Of a stretch of DNA of 64,000 nt, positions 25,252 through 36,866 are shown one piece after another; positions within the stretch are counted from its first letter, which is position 1, and the number at the start of each line of letters is the position of its first letter. This DNA is from Oenanthe sinensis (lineage: Eukaryota; Streptophyta; Magnoliopsida; Apiales; Apiaceae): the NCBI GenBank assembly GCA_028671895.1, contig CM053802.1:244631-308630 (forward strand). The letters run 5' to 3'. The translations under genes and the position numbers were made by a program. The notes under the pieces are model-generated. The model saw only the letters and a list, made by a program, of their open reading frames with translations, made no database searches and was not told the origin of the DNA.

Positions 25252-25538
25252 TCAAACTGACCTGAAAACAGGACTAGGTGTACCTGACTGATGTGAACTG
25301 GGAGATACGAAGACGACTTTCTTTTTAGGATCCTGAGATGGAAAGAAGAGTTAAAAGGTAAGAAAAGATAAGAAATAAAAAAGAAATAGGACAATAGGAC
25401 ATGACATGTGTATAAACTTACGACTCACTCATATTCCCTTTAGTAAACATGATAAGGCTTGAGAAATTAATAACTAAATTTAACATTTTATCGGTTAACT
25501 CTAATATGCAATATTATATGTATGTAATGCACTATATT

Positions 25539-26106
25539 TAGTGCGGTAAACGAACCGAGTTGATCGTTAGACTCGACTCGACTCGTTTAACTCGACTCGA
25601 CTCGTGAACCCGAAAAAAAACTCGTTAAGTTTAACGAGTCGATCCGAGTTTTGTAAGTGTCTGACTCGAACTCGACTTGTTAAACTCGACTCGAACTCGA
25701 CTCGTTAAGCCATATACATAAAAATTTGTAAAAATAATAAAATATACATGAATTCTGCATTACTAGATTGTGTGTAATTATGTTAGTGTAAGCGTAAGAC
25801 ACTTGAGCTTAAGATTTTATTTGTATTTGAGTCTCATTTGGTCCGTTAAAAATAAGTCCAAATCAAAAAAATAAATAACCAACTCGAACTCGACTCGAGT
25901 TCGATCCGACTCGAAAAGTTCGTGAACAACTCGAACTCGACTTGGTTCTTAACGAACTCGAGTTCGAACAACAAAATCTAATCGTTAAGATAATCGAGTT
26001 TGGCTCGACTCGTTAAGAAAAAACTCAAACTCGAACTTGTTAAGAAAAAACTCGACTCGACTCGGCTCTAACTATGTTGAAAGCAAATGGAGTATAATGT
26101 CAGTAG
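25539..26106. mobile_element. Non-autonomous element rich in CTCGACTCG repeats
   Basis: About 568 bp enriched in ctcgactcg, aactcgaactcg and their complements (gagttcg), present in both orientations so that the two halves can pair. It is flanked by the 11-bp direct repeat TGCACTATATT (25528-25538 and 26107-26117), which may be a 9-11-bp target duplication. Elements of this composition are common in plant genomes. The superfamily is not certain because no clean terminal inverted repeat is visible. Confidence 0.5.
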
Positions 26107-26117
26107 TGCACTATATT

Positions 26118-26723
26118 CCGTTGTTGTAGTTATTGTAATTTAAAACAAGAGAAAGGAAAAGAATCAATCAAGTTGTAGTTATGATGCAGGTAATGCTTTG
26201 TACAATATAATATAATACTGCTAGTTGCTACTTGCTACTACCACTGCTAGCAAGGACATATACATATACATATACATGGATATAATTAAAGTGGGTTTGA
26301 TTAGGAAACCACCAAGAGAGGTTCTCCTTTACTTTTCTTTCTTTCCCTTTAATTATTAATTACAGAAAAGTTAAGATCCATCCGCGTACATTACACGCGC
26401 ACTATCTCTCCAAGTCCCATCTCTGATCTCTCTTCATACAAATATAAATAAATGGCTACTCTATTTCAGAACAAACGTATAATACTATAAATATTACGTA
26501 TGTATATAATCTGTTGTTATTCCAACCATACAAATTACAAAGTCTACCTGCTACTAGTTTACCGCACCTAGCTCAGCCGCCCGAAAGTAAACGTTTCTTT
26601 TTTATATATAAATAAATAAATGATCAAAATTGTCAACATCCCCAACACCCACTACTGTCTATCCAGTCTTCTCTCTGTTAATGGGTGTAAAGTCTGCCGC
26701 ACAAACTCATATTTGATGATATG

Positions 26724-26760
<37 letters not shown>

Positions 26761-26972
26761 GCAGGAAATAAAATTTATATACCTGGGCAGCCAAATCCTT
26801 GAACAGTTTTTATTTTTGGGTTAGTTGATTTGTTAGTTGTATATCCCATCCCCACAACTCCACAAGTGTGTAGTGCAATACTAATGATTCAAGATTCTTG
26901 TAAATGCATAGATACTACTAGTGTAATAAACAGACTCATTGCCCAACCACAACACAATCATCAATCAGGTGT
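26118..26972 (+). promoter_or_regulatory. Upstream region of the receptor kinase gene
   Basis: AT-rich upstream sequence. Candidate TATA boxes are aaatataaataaat (about 26439-26452) and actataaatatt (about 26485-26496), preceded by a pyrimidine-rich ctatctctccaagtcccatc tract. An (ATA)n microsatellite lies at 26724-26758. The transcription start cannot be fixed from sequence. Confidence 0.4.
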
Positions 26973-29900
26973 TTGGTCTCTCTCAATCTGACCCCACAAC
27001 AACAACAACAACATCATCGTCTTCTTCTTCTTCTTCTTGTTCTAACAGCAGTCATGCTGTCTATTCATTCTGGCTGCCTATTCATCAAACCATCTGCTGC
27101 TGCTGCTGCTGCTGCTGCTTGTTACAGATTCATCCCTGCTGTAGTTATAATCCTCCTCTTTCCTTCCTTTCTCGGTTCTTGTCATGCTGCTACTTGCAAT
27201 CAGCTGGATCGAAACTCTCTTGTCGTCTTCTCCCAAGCAATCAGTTTCTTCAACTGGTCTACCTCTACAGATTGCTGCCTCTGGCAAGGGATTACTTGCG
27301 ATAATAATGGTCGGGTAACTAGTTTATTACTTGCCTCTAAACAGCTCCGAGGATCCATCAATCCCTCATTAGCAAACCTCACTAATCTTATTCAACTCAA
27401 TCTCTCCCACAACTTGATTTCTGGCTCTCTTCCACCTAGTTTTTTCACGTCCTTGAATCAACTTGAGATGATTGACTTGAGCTCAAACCGTCTGTCCGGA
27501 CAACTACCCGGGGGAGGACTGCCTCTTACTGTCAAAACACTGGATATATCCAACAACTACTTCAACGGAACTGTCCAATCTTCATTCCTATCAAAAGCCC
27601 TCAATTTGGAAACTTTCAATGTAAGTAACAACATCTTTGCTGGTTTAATTCCTTCCTCAATCTGCACATATTCACCCTCCCTCTTGCGCCTTGATTTATC
27701 CTTCAATGACTTTCATGGCGAGATTCCCCTCCAACCAGAGGATTGTCCTAAACTAGAGGCTCTAAGAGCAGGTTTCAATAATCTTTCAGGACAGCTTCCT
27801 CGTGTCATATACAGCGCTTTAACACTGCAAGAGATTTTTCTAGCTGGCAATAAGCTGAGTGGATCAATTGAAGAAGGCATTACTAAACTTAGTAACCTCA
27901 CAATCCTATCTCTCTATAGTAACCAATTGACAGGAATTATTCCTCCGAGTATCGGAAATCTGTCATCATTGCAACAGTTACAGCTTCACATCAACAGCCT
28001 AAATGGGACTCTGCCTCCATCTATGATGAATTGCATAAGCCTCCGGATGCTGATTTTACGTGTCAACTCCTTAACTGGTGAGCTGTCCTCTCTTGATTTC
28101 TCCAAGCTCCTTCAGCTTAGCATAATTGACCTTGGGAACAACAACTTCTCTGGTAAATTACCATCAAGCCTTTACTTGTGCAAGTCGCTGATTGCAATTC
28201 GACTAGGAGTTAATCGATTACATGGACAGATCTTGCCTGACATCCGCACATTACCATCCCTATCGTTCCTTTCGATTTCCAACAACAGCCTGTCCAATAT
28301 CACAGGCGCAATTAAAGTCTTGATGGGCTGTAAGAACCTTAGAGTCATCATTTTCTCAATGAATTTCTATAATGAGGCAATACCAGAGGCTGTAGAAACA
28401 ATAGACTCTGATGGATTTCAAAACCTCCAGGTTCTTAGTCTGGGTGGTTGTAACTTCACAGGTGGCATTCCCAAATGGCTGGCTAACCTGAGGAAACTAC
28501 AGGTTCTTGACCTTTCTTTTAATAGAATGAAGGGCTCAGTTCCGGGTTGGTTTGGAAATATGTCATACCTGTTTTACTTGGACTTATCTGATAACCTCCT
28601 TTTGGGAGATTTCCCCAAACAGCTAATTCAACTGCAAGCACTGACATCAAGAGATGGTGCAGACCAGGTAGATAGTAGTAACTTAGAGTTGCCCATTTAT
28701 GTAGCAGCTGATAATCAATACAACCAGCTTGCCAGCCTGCCACCAGCAATATACTTGAAAAACAACTGCTTCAGCGGAAATATCCCTATCGAGATAGGCC
28801 TATTAAAATATATACAGGTCCTTGATCTCAGTTGCAACAAATTCAGCGGCTCTATTCCTGACCAACTATCTAATCTTACCAAGTTGGAGAAGCTGGACCT
28901 TTCTGGAAACAATCTTACTGGCGAAATTCCTGCATCACTCAGACAACTTAATTTCTTGTCTTCTTTTAGTGTTGCAAACAACAGTCTTCATGGTCCAATA
29001 CCAACAGGAGGACAGTTTGATACCTTTACCAATTCCAGCTATGAAGGGAATATAGGGTTGTGCGGTCCAATGACTCCACGAAATTGTACCAGTAGCTCAA
29101 GACCAATGCCTCCTGTGCACAAAAGACCAAATAAGAAACTCATTATTGGGCTTATCCTTGGGATTTGTTTTGGCATTGGTTTCACTCTCACTGTTGTAGC
29201 ATTATGGATGTTGTCAAAAAGGAAAATCCTTCCACGCAGTGACCCTGATAAGATTGATCTGGACACAGTCTCCTTTAATTCTCATTCAGTAATATCTACA
29301 GAACTTGGGAAGGATACCAGCCTTGTACTTCTGTTTCCAAATAATACAAATGAGATCAAAGATCTTACAATATCTGAGATTTTGAAGGCCACTGATAATT
29401 TCAGCCAAGCCAACATTGTTGGTTGTGGAGGTTTTGGTTTGGTATATAAAGCGACTTTAGCTAATGGTACCAATCTAGCCGTTAAAAAACTTTCTGGAGA
29501 TATGGGTTTGATGGAGAGGGAATTTAAAGCAGAAGTAGAAGCTCTATCCACAGCTCAGCACAAAAATTTGGTTTCCTTGCAAGGTTATTGTGTACATGAG
29601 GGTTTCCGGTTACTTATATATTCCTACATGAAAAATGGGAGTCTGGACTACTGGTTGCATGAGAAGACTGACGGAGCATCCCAACTTGATTGGCCCACTC
29701 GACTGCATATTGCACGAGGGGCAAGTTGTGGGCTGGCTTATATGCACTTGATCTGTGAACCGCATATTGTGCATCGTGACATAAAGTCCAGTAATATCCT
29801 TCTTGATGATAAGTTTGAAGCTCATGTGGCAGATTTTGGATTGTCCAGATTGATTCTTCCCTATCATACTCATGTCACTACAGAGTTGGTAGGTACCCTG

Positions 29901-30251
29901 GGTTATATTCCCCCTGAGTATGGCCAAGCATGGATAGCTACCCTGAGAGGCGACATGTACAGTTTTGGTGTGGTCATGCTTGAATTGCTCACTGGGAAAA
30001 GGCCTGTTGAAATATTCAAGCCGAAGGTGTCAAGGGAATTAGTAGTGTGGGTGCAACAACTGAGAAGTGAAGATAGACAGGAAGAAATATTTGATCCTGT
30101 CCTTAGAGGCAAGGGCTTTGAAGAAGAGATGCTTCAGGTGCTTGATATGGCCTGCATGTGTGTAAATAGAAATCCTTTTAAGAGACCTACCATTAGAGAA
30201 GTAGTTGACTTCCTCAAGTATGTAGGATCCAATTCACTGACGAGACAATGA
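26973..30251 (+). CDS. PSY1R: LRR receptor-like kinase, PSY1R/PSKR class
   Basis: Single-exon gene of 1092 codons, about the length of Arabidopsis PSY1R, a plasma-membrane receptor linked to tyrosine-sulfated growth peptides. In order: a hydrophobic N-terminus; a CNQLDRNSLVVFSQ...WSTSTDCCLW cap; about 20 leucine-rich repeats; an island with LPIYVAADNQYNQLASLPPA typical of this subfamily; more LRRs; a transmembrane helix near residues 720-746 (KLIIGLILGICFGIGFTLTV); and a kinase. Kinase motifs are complete: glycine loop GCGGFGLVYKA, Lys838, HRDIKSSN with Asp936 (RD type), DFG at 954, and GTLGYIPPEY. The start could be 26973 or Met28 at 27054; the first has no clear advantage except length. Signal-region triplet repeats are listed separately. 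No neighbouring gene is linked in function. Confidence 0.9.
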   Translation: MVSLNLTPQQQQQHHRLLLLLLVLTAVMLSIHSGCLFIKPSAAAAAAAACYRFIPAVVIILLFPSFLGSCHAATCNQLDRNSLVVFSQAISFFNWSTSTDCCLWQGITCDNNGRVTSLLLASKQLRGSINPSLANLTNLIQLNLSHNLISGSLPPSFFTSLNQLEMIDLSSNRLSGQLPGGGLPLTVKTLDISNNYFNGTVQSSFLSKALNLETFNVSNNIFAGLIPSSICTYSPSLLRLDLSFNDFHGEIPLQPEDCPKLEALRAGFNNLSGQLPRVIYSALTLQEIFLAGNKLSGSIEEGITKLSNLTILSLYSNQLTGIIPPSIGNLSSLQQLQLHINSLNGTLPPSMMNCISLRMLILRVNSLTGELSSLDFSKLLQLSIIDLGNNNFSGKLPSSLYLCKSLIAIRLGVNRLHGQILPDIRTLPSLSFLSISNNSLSNITGAIKVLMGCKNLRVIIFSMNFYNEAIPEAVETIDSDGFQNLQVLSLGGCNFTGGIPKWLANLRKLQVLDLSFNRMKGSVPGWFGNMSYLFYLDLSDNLLLGDFPKQLIQLQALTSRDGADQVDSSNLELPIYVAADNQYNQLASLPPAIYLKNNCFSGNIPIEIGLLKYIQVLDLSCNKFSGSIPDQLSNLTKLEKLDLSGNNLTGEIPASLRQLNFLSSFSVANNSLHGPIPTGGQFDTFTNSSYEGNIGLCGPMTPRNCTSSSRPMPPVHKRPNKKLIIGLILGICFGIGFTLTVVALWMLSKRKILPRSDPDKIDLDTVSFNSHSVISTELGKDTSLVLLFPNNTNEIKDLTISEILKATDNFSQANIVGCGGFGLVYKATLANGTNLAVKKLSGDMGLMEREFKAEVEALSTAQHKNLVSLQGYCVHEGFRLLIYSYMKNGSLDYWLHEKTDGASQLDWPTRLHIARGASCGLAYMHLICEPHIVHRDIKSSNILLDDKFEAHVADFGLSRLILPYHTHVTTELVGTLGYIPPEYGQAWIATLRGDMYSFGVVMLELLTGKRPVEIFKPKVSRELVVWVQQLRSEDRQEEIFDPVLRGKGFEEEMLQVLDMACMCVNRNPFKRPTIREVVDFLKYVGSNSLTRQ
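26995..27119 (+). repeat. Three triplet microsatellites in the receptor kinase 5' coding end
   Basis: (CAA)n at about 26995-27012, (CTT)n at about 27020-27038 and (CTG)n at about 27094-27119 lie within 125 bp. In the kinase frame they encode runs of Gln, Leu and Ala (eight Ala). All fall in the poorly constrained segment before or within the signal peptide. Confidence 0.9.
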
Positions 30252-30937
30252 CAGCAACAGCATCCGTGCATATACTTAAATCTAAATTGTTGTTATTGCG
30301 GCTTATAAAGTAAATACACTGGTAAAATTCATTTTGTTTGCTGAAGATGATACATGAACAATAATAACTGCATTAACAATGTTAATTTGATATCTGATAC
30401 TTGTTAGATGTTAAAGCAGGAACTCCATTCTCCCTGCATAAAGCCAAGCTTTTAGATACTGCAAATTTTCAGGGGTTTTATATCAAACTGGTCACCCATC
30501 TCATAAAAAAATATCAAGTAGCTACAAAAGTGTCAAAATATATTATTTCATTATTTTTTCAGGGATTTTATATCAGACTTCCAACATAATAATATAGGAC
30601 CTTGCGTGGTGCCTGTACTCAAAATTTTGGTTATATTCAATTATATTTTAAATTATAGTTTAAATTTTCACATACGACAAAAATTATATAGTAGTTGATA
30701 AAGATGAGGTAGACAAAAATTATATAGGGTGAGACTTATATGTCATGTATCATATTTTGTTTACAATATATTTTTTAACCAACAATAAAATTACAATTAA
30801 AACCAAGCTTTTAGATACATGTCTCCAATTAAAACTCATTAATTAATATTACTATATAATTATTATTTTATTTATATTAAATTTTATTAAAATTAAAAAT
30901 GTTTTAATGAATATAAAATATTTAACGATAAAAAAAT
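30252..30937. other. 3' flank of the receptor kinase gene
   Basis: Probable 3' UTR followed by AT-rich spacer. No gene. A short phrase, ggg(a/g)ttttatatca, is repeated at about 30471 and 30562. Confidence 0.55.
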
Positions 30938-31065
30938 ACTTTCGTATGTATCCTACTCACCGGCGGAACAGCAACAACAAGAGCATTCGTCCATATACTA
31001 ATAGAACTGTAATTGTTGATTTGTTGTTGTAGATTATAAAGTCAAATCCCAACAGTAATCGGAGA
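30938..31065 (+). pseudogene. Relic of a second receptor-kinase 3' end
   Basis: The stretch resembles the last codons and 3' UTR of the receptor kinase (30215-30330). tatgtatcctactcaccggc corresponds to tatgtaggatccaattcact with gaps. acagcaacaacaagagcatt corresponds to acagcaacagcatccg. ccatatactaatagaactgt corresponds to gcatatacttaaatctaaat, and attataaagtcaaat corresponds to cttataaagtaaata. The rest of the copy is gone. It suggests a former tandem duplicate of the kinase gene, or a duplicated 3' end only. Confidence 0.5.
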
Positions 31066-32460
31066 AATGAAATGAATGTTTAACTTTATCTTCTTTAGTT
31101 TAATTTTAATGTCAAGATCATGACAGAGACTAATTCGTTGCTGATATATGATGATGCATGACCAAGAAATAATTGCATGATAATAATTTTATTCAATTCA
31201 ATCAAATATCCATTTCAATTTTTAGATATCCAAATCAAATGCTCATTCCAGTCTAATACATGCTAATCTTATATCCATGCTTAACTTTGATATTTATCAT
31301 ATTATTACTTCTATTTTACAATTAGTTTATGCCCGTACAAAGTATGGGTTTTTTGATATTTATTTATTTATTTAATATTAATACAAATATAAATTTTTGT
31401 ATATTCATTTTTTTAGTTGTGCAAAAAGAAACCCTCGACCATAGAATATCTTCAATTGTAATAATTAAAATAATATTAAATAATAATTATTTAAAATTTT
31501 ACTTAAAGAAAATGAGTACTCCAATGATGGTCACTATTGTTGAATAAATATAGTCAATAAAATATAATTATCTAAAATTTTGTTAATGAAAATGACGGGT
31601 TATATACGTGAAGTTTTACATTTTTTATATATTCTTTTTAACTTGTGTCACATAAATATCATACTTAAAAGTTCTCATCCCTTAGAAATGGTCTTAGTAT
31701 TTTAATAAAATTTTAAAATTGGAGTTAAAAAAGAATAAATATCTATGAATAAATATATTTTTATAGTATTTTTGTCTTAGTGGGGTCTAAATTTCTTTGA
31801 TATAAAGAACTTATATGTAAAAAAAATTCATTATAGTGGGAGTTTTAGAGGCCACTAAACCCCGTGCAACTCCGCGATTTTACAAATAATAATATAAATA
31901 TATTATTTTAACATGTTATTAATGAAATTTGAATGTTATATATATAATTAAATTCGAACCATGGATTTAAGTTAGTATTTTTAAAGTTATATAAGTGCTA
32001 GTATTTTTTTGAATATAAAATTTATAATTCGTGTACTGCACGAATATTATATAAATGTTTTGTTAAAATTTTCATTAATTTTAATATTTATGAAAAATTA
32101 CGAATCTCAACACAGTATCGTTCCTCTTTTTAAAATTTATTTACATGTGATATTAACTATGTAATATATTATAATCCGGATGAAAAAATAATTACCCATT
32201 TTTTATAAAAAGTTGATGAAAATACCATATCTTGAATATATGGCCATATATACTATTACGCTTTTTCGAAAACGTATTACATATTACGTATTTGAGGAGA
32301 GGGTATCATGCTTAATATTATTATTATTTTTTATTTTTCAAAACACTAATACGTATTTGTAAATTGAGTAACACATGTTACCCATTTGTAATATGGATAC
32401 TCAAATATTGATCAATTCCTACTTCTCACACCAATTCAACTACACGCCGGAAGCGGATGT
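31066..32460. other. AT-rich intergenic spacer
   Basis: No credible gene. A short hairpin, TTCGTG...CACGAA, lies at about 32026-32042, similar in form to the one at 8564. The words attacgtattt and acgtatt recur at 32270-32370. Confidence 0.55.
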
Positions 32461-33059
32461 TGATGAAGCAATTTGATAACAACAAAAATTTGAGTTTCAT
32501 CGTTATAATCAAAATTTAGGGTGGTGTTTTTTACCTAAAAAGTCGTCGGAATGTGGTGGTTATTGAATGTTGGAGGCTGAGATTGTTAGGATTTTTTAAT
32601 TGGTGGAGCTATTAACTTCCAACAACTAACAATATGCCTACGTACCCCTATTTACAGGAAATCAAGCCCACGTAGTTCTTACAAAGCAAATGCCCGATAG
32701 AAAAAGGTTTCCTTATTCGAATCAAAGTAGGCAGAGAATCGACAAGAGAAACATACTTGGAAGAGGTCTGTACATTAAGGCTTGTTTGGATAGGTCAAAA
32801 CCCAGTATAAGCCTCAAGGACTTCATGTATCTGACATTGACCCGGAAACCGTGGCCTCTAGTTGGTCCACTACAACTATTTCCCGGATACCTTGATTGTA
32901 GGCCAACACTAGATCTACCGTAAATGTAGGACACGTCCTAATCCCCCAGACGAGAACAACCCGCATGAGTACAGGGAAACGATCTTCTAAGTTGATGCAA
33001 GTAGTATCCCATAGCTCCCCGCCGATGATAACTCGTGGAGTACAGAGCAAAGGTTTTCA

Positions 33060-33180
33060 ACATGTAATGACTAGTAGAGAACCTTCAAATTAACCGTAAA
33101 GGCGGAAGGCCTTCAATAATTAACCACGGAGGCGGAGTGCCTTCAATAATTAACCCCGGAGGCATAGGGCCTTCAATAAC
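33060..33180. repeat. Tandem repeat, about 33 bp, in the left LTR
   Basis: Three or so copies of a unit ccttcaataattaaccccgg followed by aggcggaggg. The same unit occurs at 36745-36866 in the right copy, which ends within it. The word ccttcaataa is shared with the larger minisatellite array that follows. Confidence 0.8.
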
Positions 33181-33769
33181 AGCAATAATAATCCACCCGG
33201 ACAACTATAAATTCAGCTCAATAAATATTAGCTCATCACAAATAACACATGTAAAAATTTGGGCATATCAATTGCCCCCAATTCCTTGCAATATTGTAAA
33301 TATAAGAGGAATTAAATATTCAACTTCTTCATCACTAAATTTCAGGCTAGAGCGCGACGTAATAATGTAACCATAAACATACATATTTCTACATTTTTCA
33401 TTCATTTCCTCCAAAATTATGTACTCCACACTCTTCAAATATTTCACGCATAATAATAACTTGACATGCCATGTAAAAACAACCACCCTTATAACTCATT
33501 TGCATCATCATATAATATGTTCATGCCTAATAAGGTCGCACTATGAGATTTAGGCACATCATGTGCCTACATGCTTTTTTATACCATCATAATTACCCCC
33601 CATTATCAAATCAAATCTCCACATTGATATTTAAGATACACCAAGATAATAATCGAAACAATTAAAACAAACCCATTGAGAAAACATACCTCCATTTTTC
33701 TTTTTATTAGGCGCGCCTTATGTAACTCCATCAACAAGTATAGTTCCTCAGACCTCCCAGTCGTTAATC

Positions 33770-35170
33770 AAATTTTAAACAATGAAAGACCATTAGTAAA
33801 ATGTTAACTCATGAATGGTTTTCAATAAAATTTCAACTCATGAAAGACCGCCAATAAAATTTTAATCCATGAAAGGCCTTCAATAAAATTTTACCCAAGA
33901 AGGTTCTTCAACAAAATTTTAACTCATGAAAGACTTTTAATAAAATCCTTCGATAAAATTTTATCCCATAAAGGGCTTTCAACAAAATTTTAAACCTCGA
34001 AGGGCCTTTAATAAAATTTTACCTTCCAAATGGCCTTCAATAAAATTTTACCCATGAAGGGTCTTCAACAAAATTTTAACCCTCGAAAGGCATTAAATAA
34101 AATTCCTCCAAAAGGATTTCAATAAAATTTACCCACCATCAAGGGCCTTCAAAAAAATTTTACTCATGAAGGCCTTCAAAAAAAATTAAATCCATGAAAG
34201 GCCTTCAAGAAAAATTAAACCTATGACCTTCAATAAAATTTTACACATCAAGGATCTTTGATAAAATTTACCAATGAAGGGCTTTGAATAAAATTTACCC
34301 ACAAATGGTCTTTAATAAAATTTTACCTCAAAAGTCCTTCAATAAAATTTTACCCCATGAAAGGTGTTCGATAATATTATTACCACATGACATTAAGGAC
34401 CTTCAATAAAATTTTACCACACGAAGGGTCTTCAATAATATTTTACCCCATGACACGAAGGGCTTTCACTAAAAAATTTATCTCATGAAGGATCTTCAAT
34501 AATATTTACCCAATGAAGGGCTTTCAATAAAATTTACCAATGAATAGTCTTCAATAAAATTTTAACCCATGAAGGGCCTTCAATAAAATTTACTAATGAA
34601 GAGTCTTCAATAAAATTTTACCTCATGAAGCATTGAGCGTTTTTCAATCATATTATTACCAATGAAGAGTCTTCAATAAAATTTTACCCCATGAAGCGTT
34701 GAGGACTTTCACTAAAATTTTACCAATAAAGAGTCTTCAATAAATTTTTACCTCCATGAAGTGTTGAGGGCATTCACTAAAATTTTACCAATGAAGAGTC
34801 TTCGATAAAAAATTTACCACCATGAAGCGTTTGAGGGTTTTCACTAAAATTTTATCAATGAAGAATCTTCAATAAAAACTTTACCCCCATGAAGCGTTGA
34901 GGGTCTTCAATAAAATTTTAATAATGAAGAGTTTTCAATAAAATTTTACCCACATGAAGCGTCTTCAATAAAATTTATTAATGAAAAGTATTCAATAAAA
35001 TTTCACCCCCAAGAAGCGTCGATGGCCTTTTCTAAAATTTTACCAATGAAAAATCCTCAGTAAAAATTTCCCCCATGAAGCATTGAGGGTCTTCAATAAT
35101 ATTTACCCCATGGCATGAAGAGCCTTCAATAAAAAATTTACCCTATGAAGGGTCTTCAATAATATTTTTT
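33770..35170. repeat. Degenerate minisatellite array, about 30-bp units
   Basis: About 1.4 kb of imperfect copies of cttcaataaaattttaccc followed by atgaaggg-like sequence. From about 34560 the array takes on a higher-order dimer of roughly 75-80 bp in which caatgaagagtcttcaataa alternates with a catgaagcgttgagggt block. No spacer/repeat alternation with unique spacers is present, so it is not CRISPR-like. It is a decayed minisatellite inside the LTR element. Confidence 0.85.
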
Positions 35171-36120
35171 TTACTTGCAAAATTCAACCAACAACAAAAA
35201 TATATCAAGAAAGTTAGATTTTTATCTCCAAGTTGAAAATAGAATATTGGAATATCCCCAAGTTGTAGGAATTTCTGTTATCTTCGCATGGGCGATAAAA
35301 TCATCCAATTCTTACTTCTAAAACTCAAGTTACAGCTGAAACAGTGATTGTAGCGTAAACTCTCCCACAAATCTGAATTTTCTTCTGACTTAAGCCAAAA
35401 TAAGCTCAATTCTTTCCTCCATCTAATGATCTTCAGATATTTGTCTTCATGTGATTTTCTACCTGCAAAACTCCAATCAACAATAGAAAATATTAAAACG
35501 TTGTGCGTTTTGCGATATGGAGATGCAGTTCCTGATAATTGCATCACATCTGTGCAAGTCTCTCCCTCCATGTGCTTGCATCACATCTGTGCAAGTCTCT
35601 ACTATTAACCTTAATTTTCTCCCCATATATGGATTTCGTCTGAACGTTTTAAACCAATTACCAGCAGGTTTTCTAAACCGAGTAGAATTATTTGATGAAA
35701 ATTCGCAGCTGTCTTTCCTCTCCAGTTTTGGACTGATCTTAGGTGGATTCTTCTTATTTTACTACCTCTGAATTAAAGAGAATTCAATAAGTTTCGAGTG
35801 GACTGTAAAATCGTCCAAATCCGACTTCTAGAACTCAAGATATGACTCAAACAGTGTACGTAACACATGTAGCACAATACATACGAATTTTCTTCAATTT
35901 TGACTCCAAAATCGATACTCATCCGCCATTAAGCCATACTCGAGACCATGTTCTTCAAATCATGATCATAATTATAACATGTTGAATGCCAACAACCCAT
36001 TACCAATTTTGTTCAACATCTCCTCCTTCGATATCTACCATGGCCGCCTTTAATGTCCACCATGAAAACCTTTAAAACCCTAGATTTGATGTAACATCTT
36101 TCCTCTTGAGATGTGGATTT
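35171..36120. other. Interior of the non-coding LTR element
   Basis: No ORF of interest. Two stretches (35280-35400 and 35790-35900) resemble each other and the LTR-like sequence at 1310-1430 (phrase gtgggc/gtggac-tgtaaaatc followed by cttctagaa-ctcaag). A 29-bp duplication, gcatcacatctgtgcaagtc, occurs at about 35540-35600. Confidence 0.5.
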
Positions 36121-36866
36121 TCCCCTCCTTCTAGCGCCAATTTTTTGATGGATGAATTTGATAACAACAAAATTTGAGATCCATAGTTATAATCAAGATC
36201 TAGGGTGGTGTTTTTTACCTGAAAAATCGTCGGAGTGTGGTGGTTGTTGAATATTGGAGGCCGAGATTGTTAGGGTTTTTAGTTGGTGGGGCTCTCAACT
36301 TCCAACCCCTAACAATATGCCTACATACCCCTATTTATAGAGGATCAAACTCACGTAATTCTTGCAAAGCAATGGCCCGATAGGAAAAGGTTTCCTTCTT
36401 CGGAATCAAAGTAGGCAGAGAATCGGCAAGAGGATATGCAAGAGAAACCTACTTGGAAGAGGTCTCTACATTAGGGTTTGTTTGAATAGGTCAAAATTCA
36501 GTATAAGCCCCCAAGGACTTCATAAATCCGACATTGACCCGGAAACCGTGGGCTCTAGTCGGTCCACTGCAACTATTTCCCGGATACCTTGATTAGAGGC
36601 CAGCACTTGATTTGCCGCAAATGTAGGACACGTCCTAAGCCCTCAGACGAGAACAACCCGCCTGAATATAAGAAAATGATCTTCCAAGTTGAGGCAAGTA
36701 GTATCTCATAGCTCCCCGTCGAGGATAACTCGTGAAGTACAGAGCAATGGTCTTCAATAATTAACCCCGAAGGTAGAGGGTCTTCAAATTAAACCTGGAG
36801 GAGGCGGAAGGCCTTTAATAATTAACCGCGGAAGCGGAGGGCCTTTAATAATTAACCCCGGAAGTG

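Larger units (their letters stand above)
32461..36866 (-). mobile_element. Non-coding LTR retrotransposon (LARD-like) with internal minisatellites
   Basis: Two direct repeats of about 0.7 kb (32461 to about 33180 and 36146-36866) share long phrases such as tttgataacaacaaaatttg, ccgtggcctctagttggtcc versus ccgtgggctctagtcggtcc, and tccccg...gataactcgtg. Just outside the right repeat, read on the minus strand, is TTGGCGCTAGAAGGAGGGG (36122-36140), placed like a primer-binding site. This gives minus orientation, with the 5' LTR at right and apparently cut at 36866. Between the repeats there is no coding sequence, only AT-rich DNA and degenerate minisatellites. It is therefore a non-autonomous element. 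Confidence 0.65.

Noticed and set aside
26939..27304. Overlapping 121-codon + strand ORF at the start of the receptor kinase
   Set aside because: Product of the triplet repeats read in another frame; poly-Thr/Ser/Cys sequence with no domain.
33060..35170. CRISPR-like alternation of repeats
   Set aside because: Units are degenerate, contiguous and lack unique spacers; this is a plant minisatellite in an LTR element.
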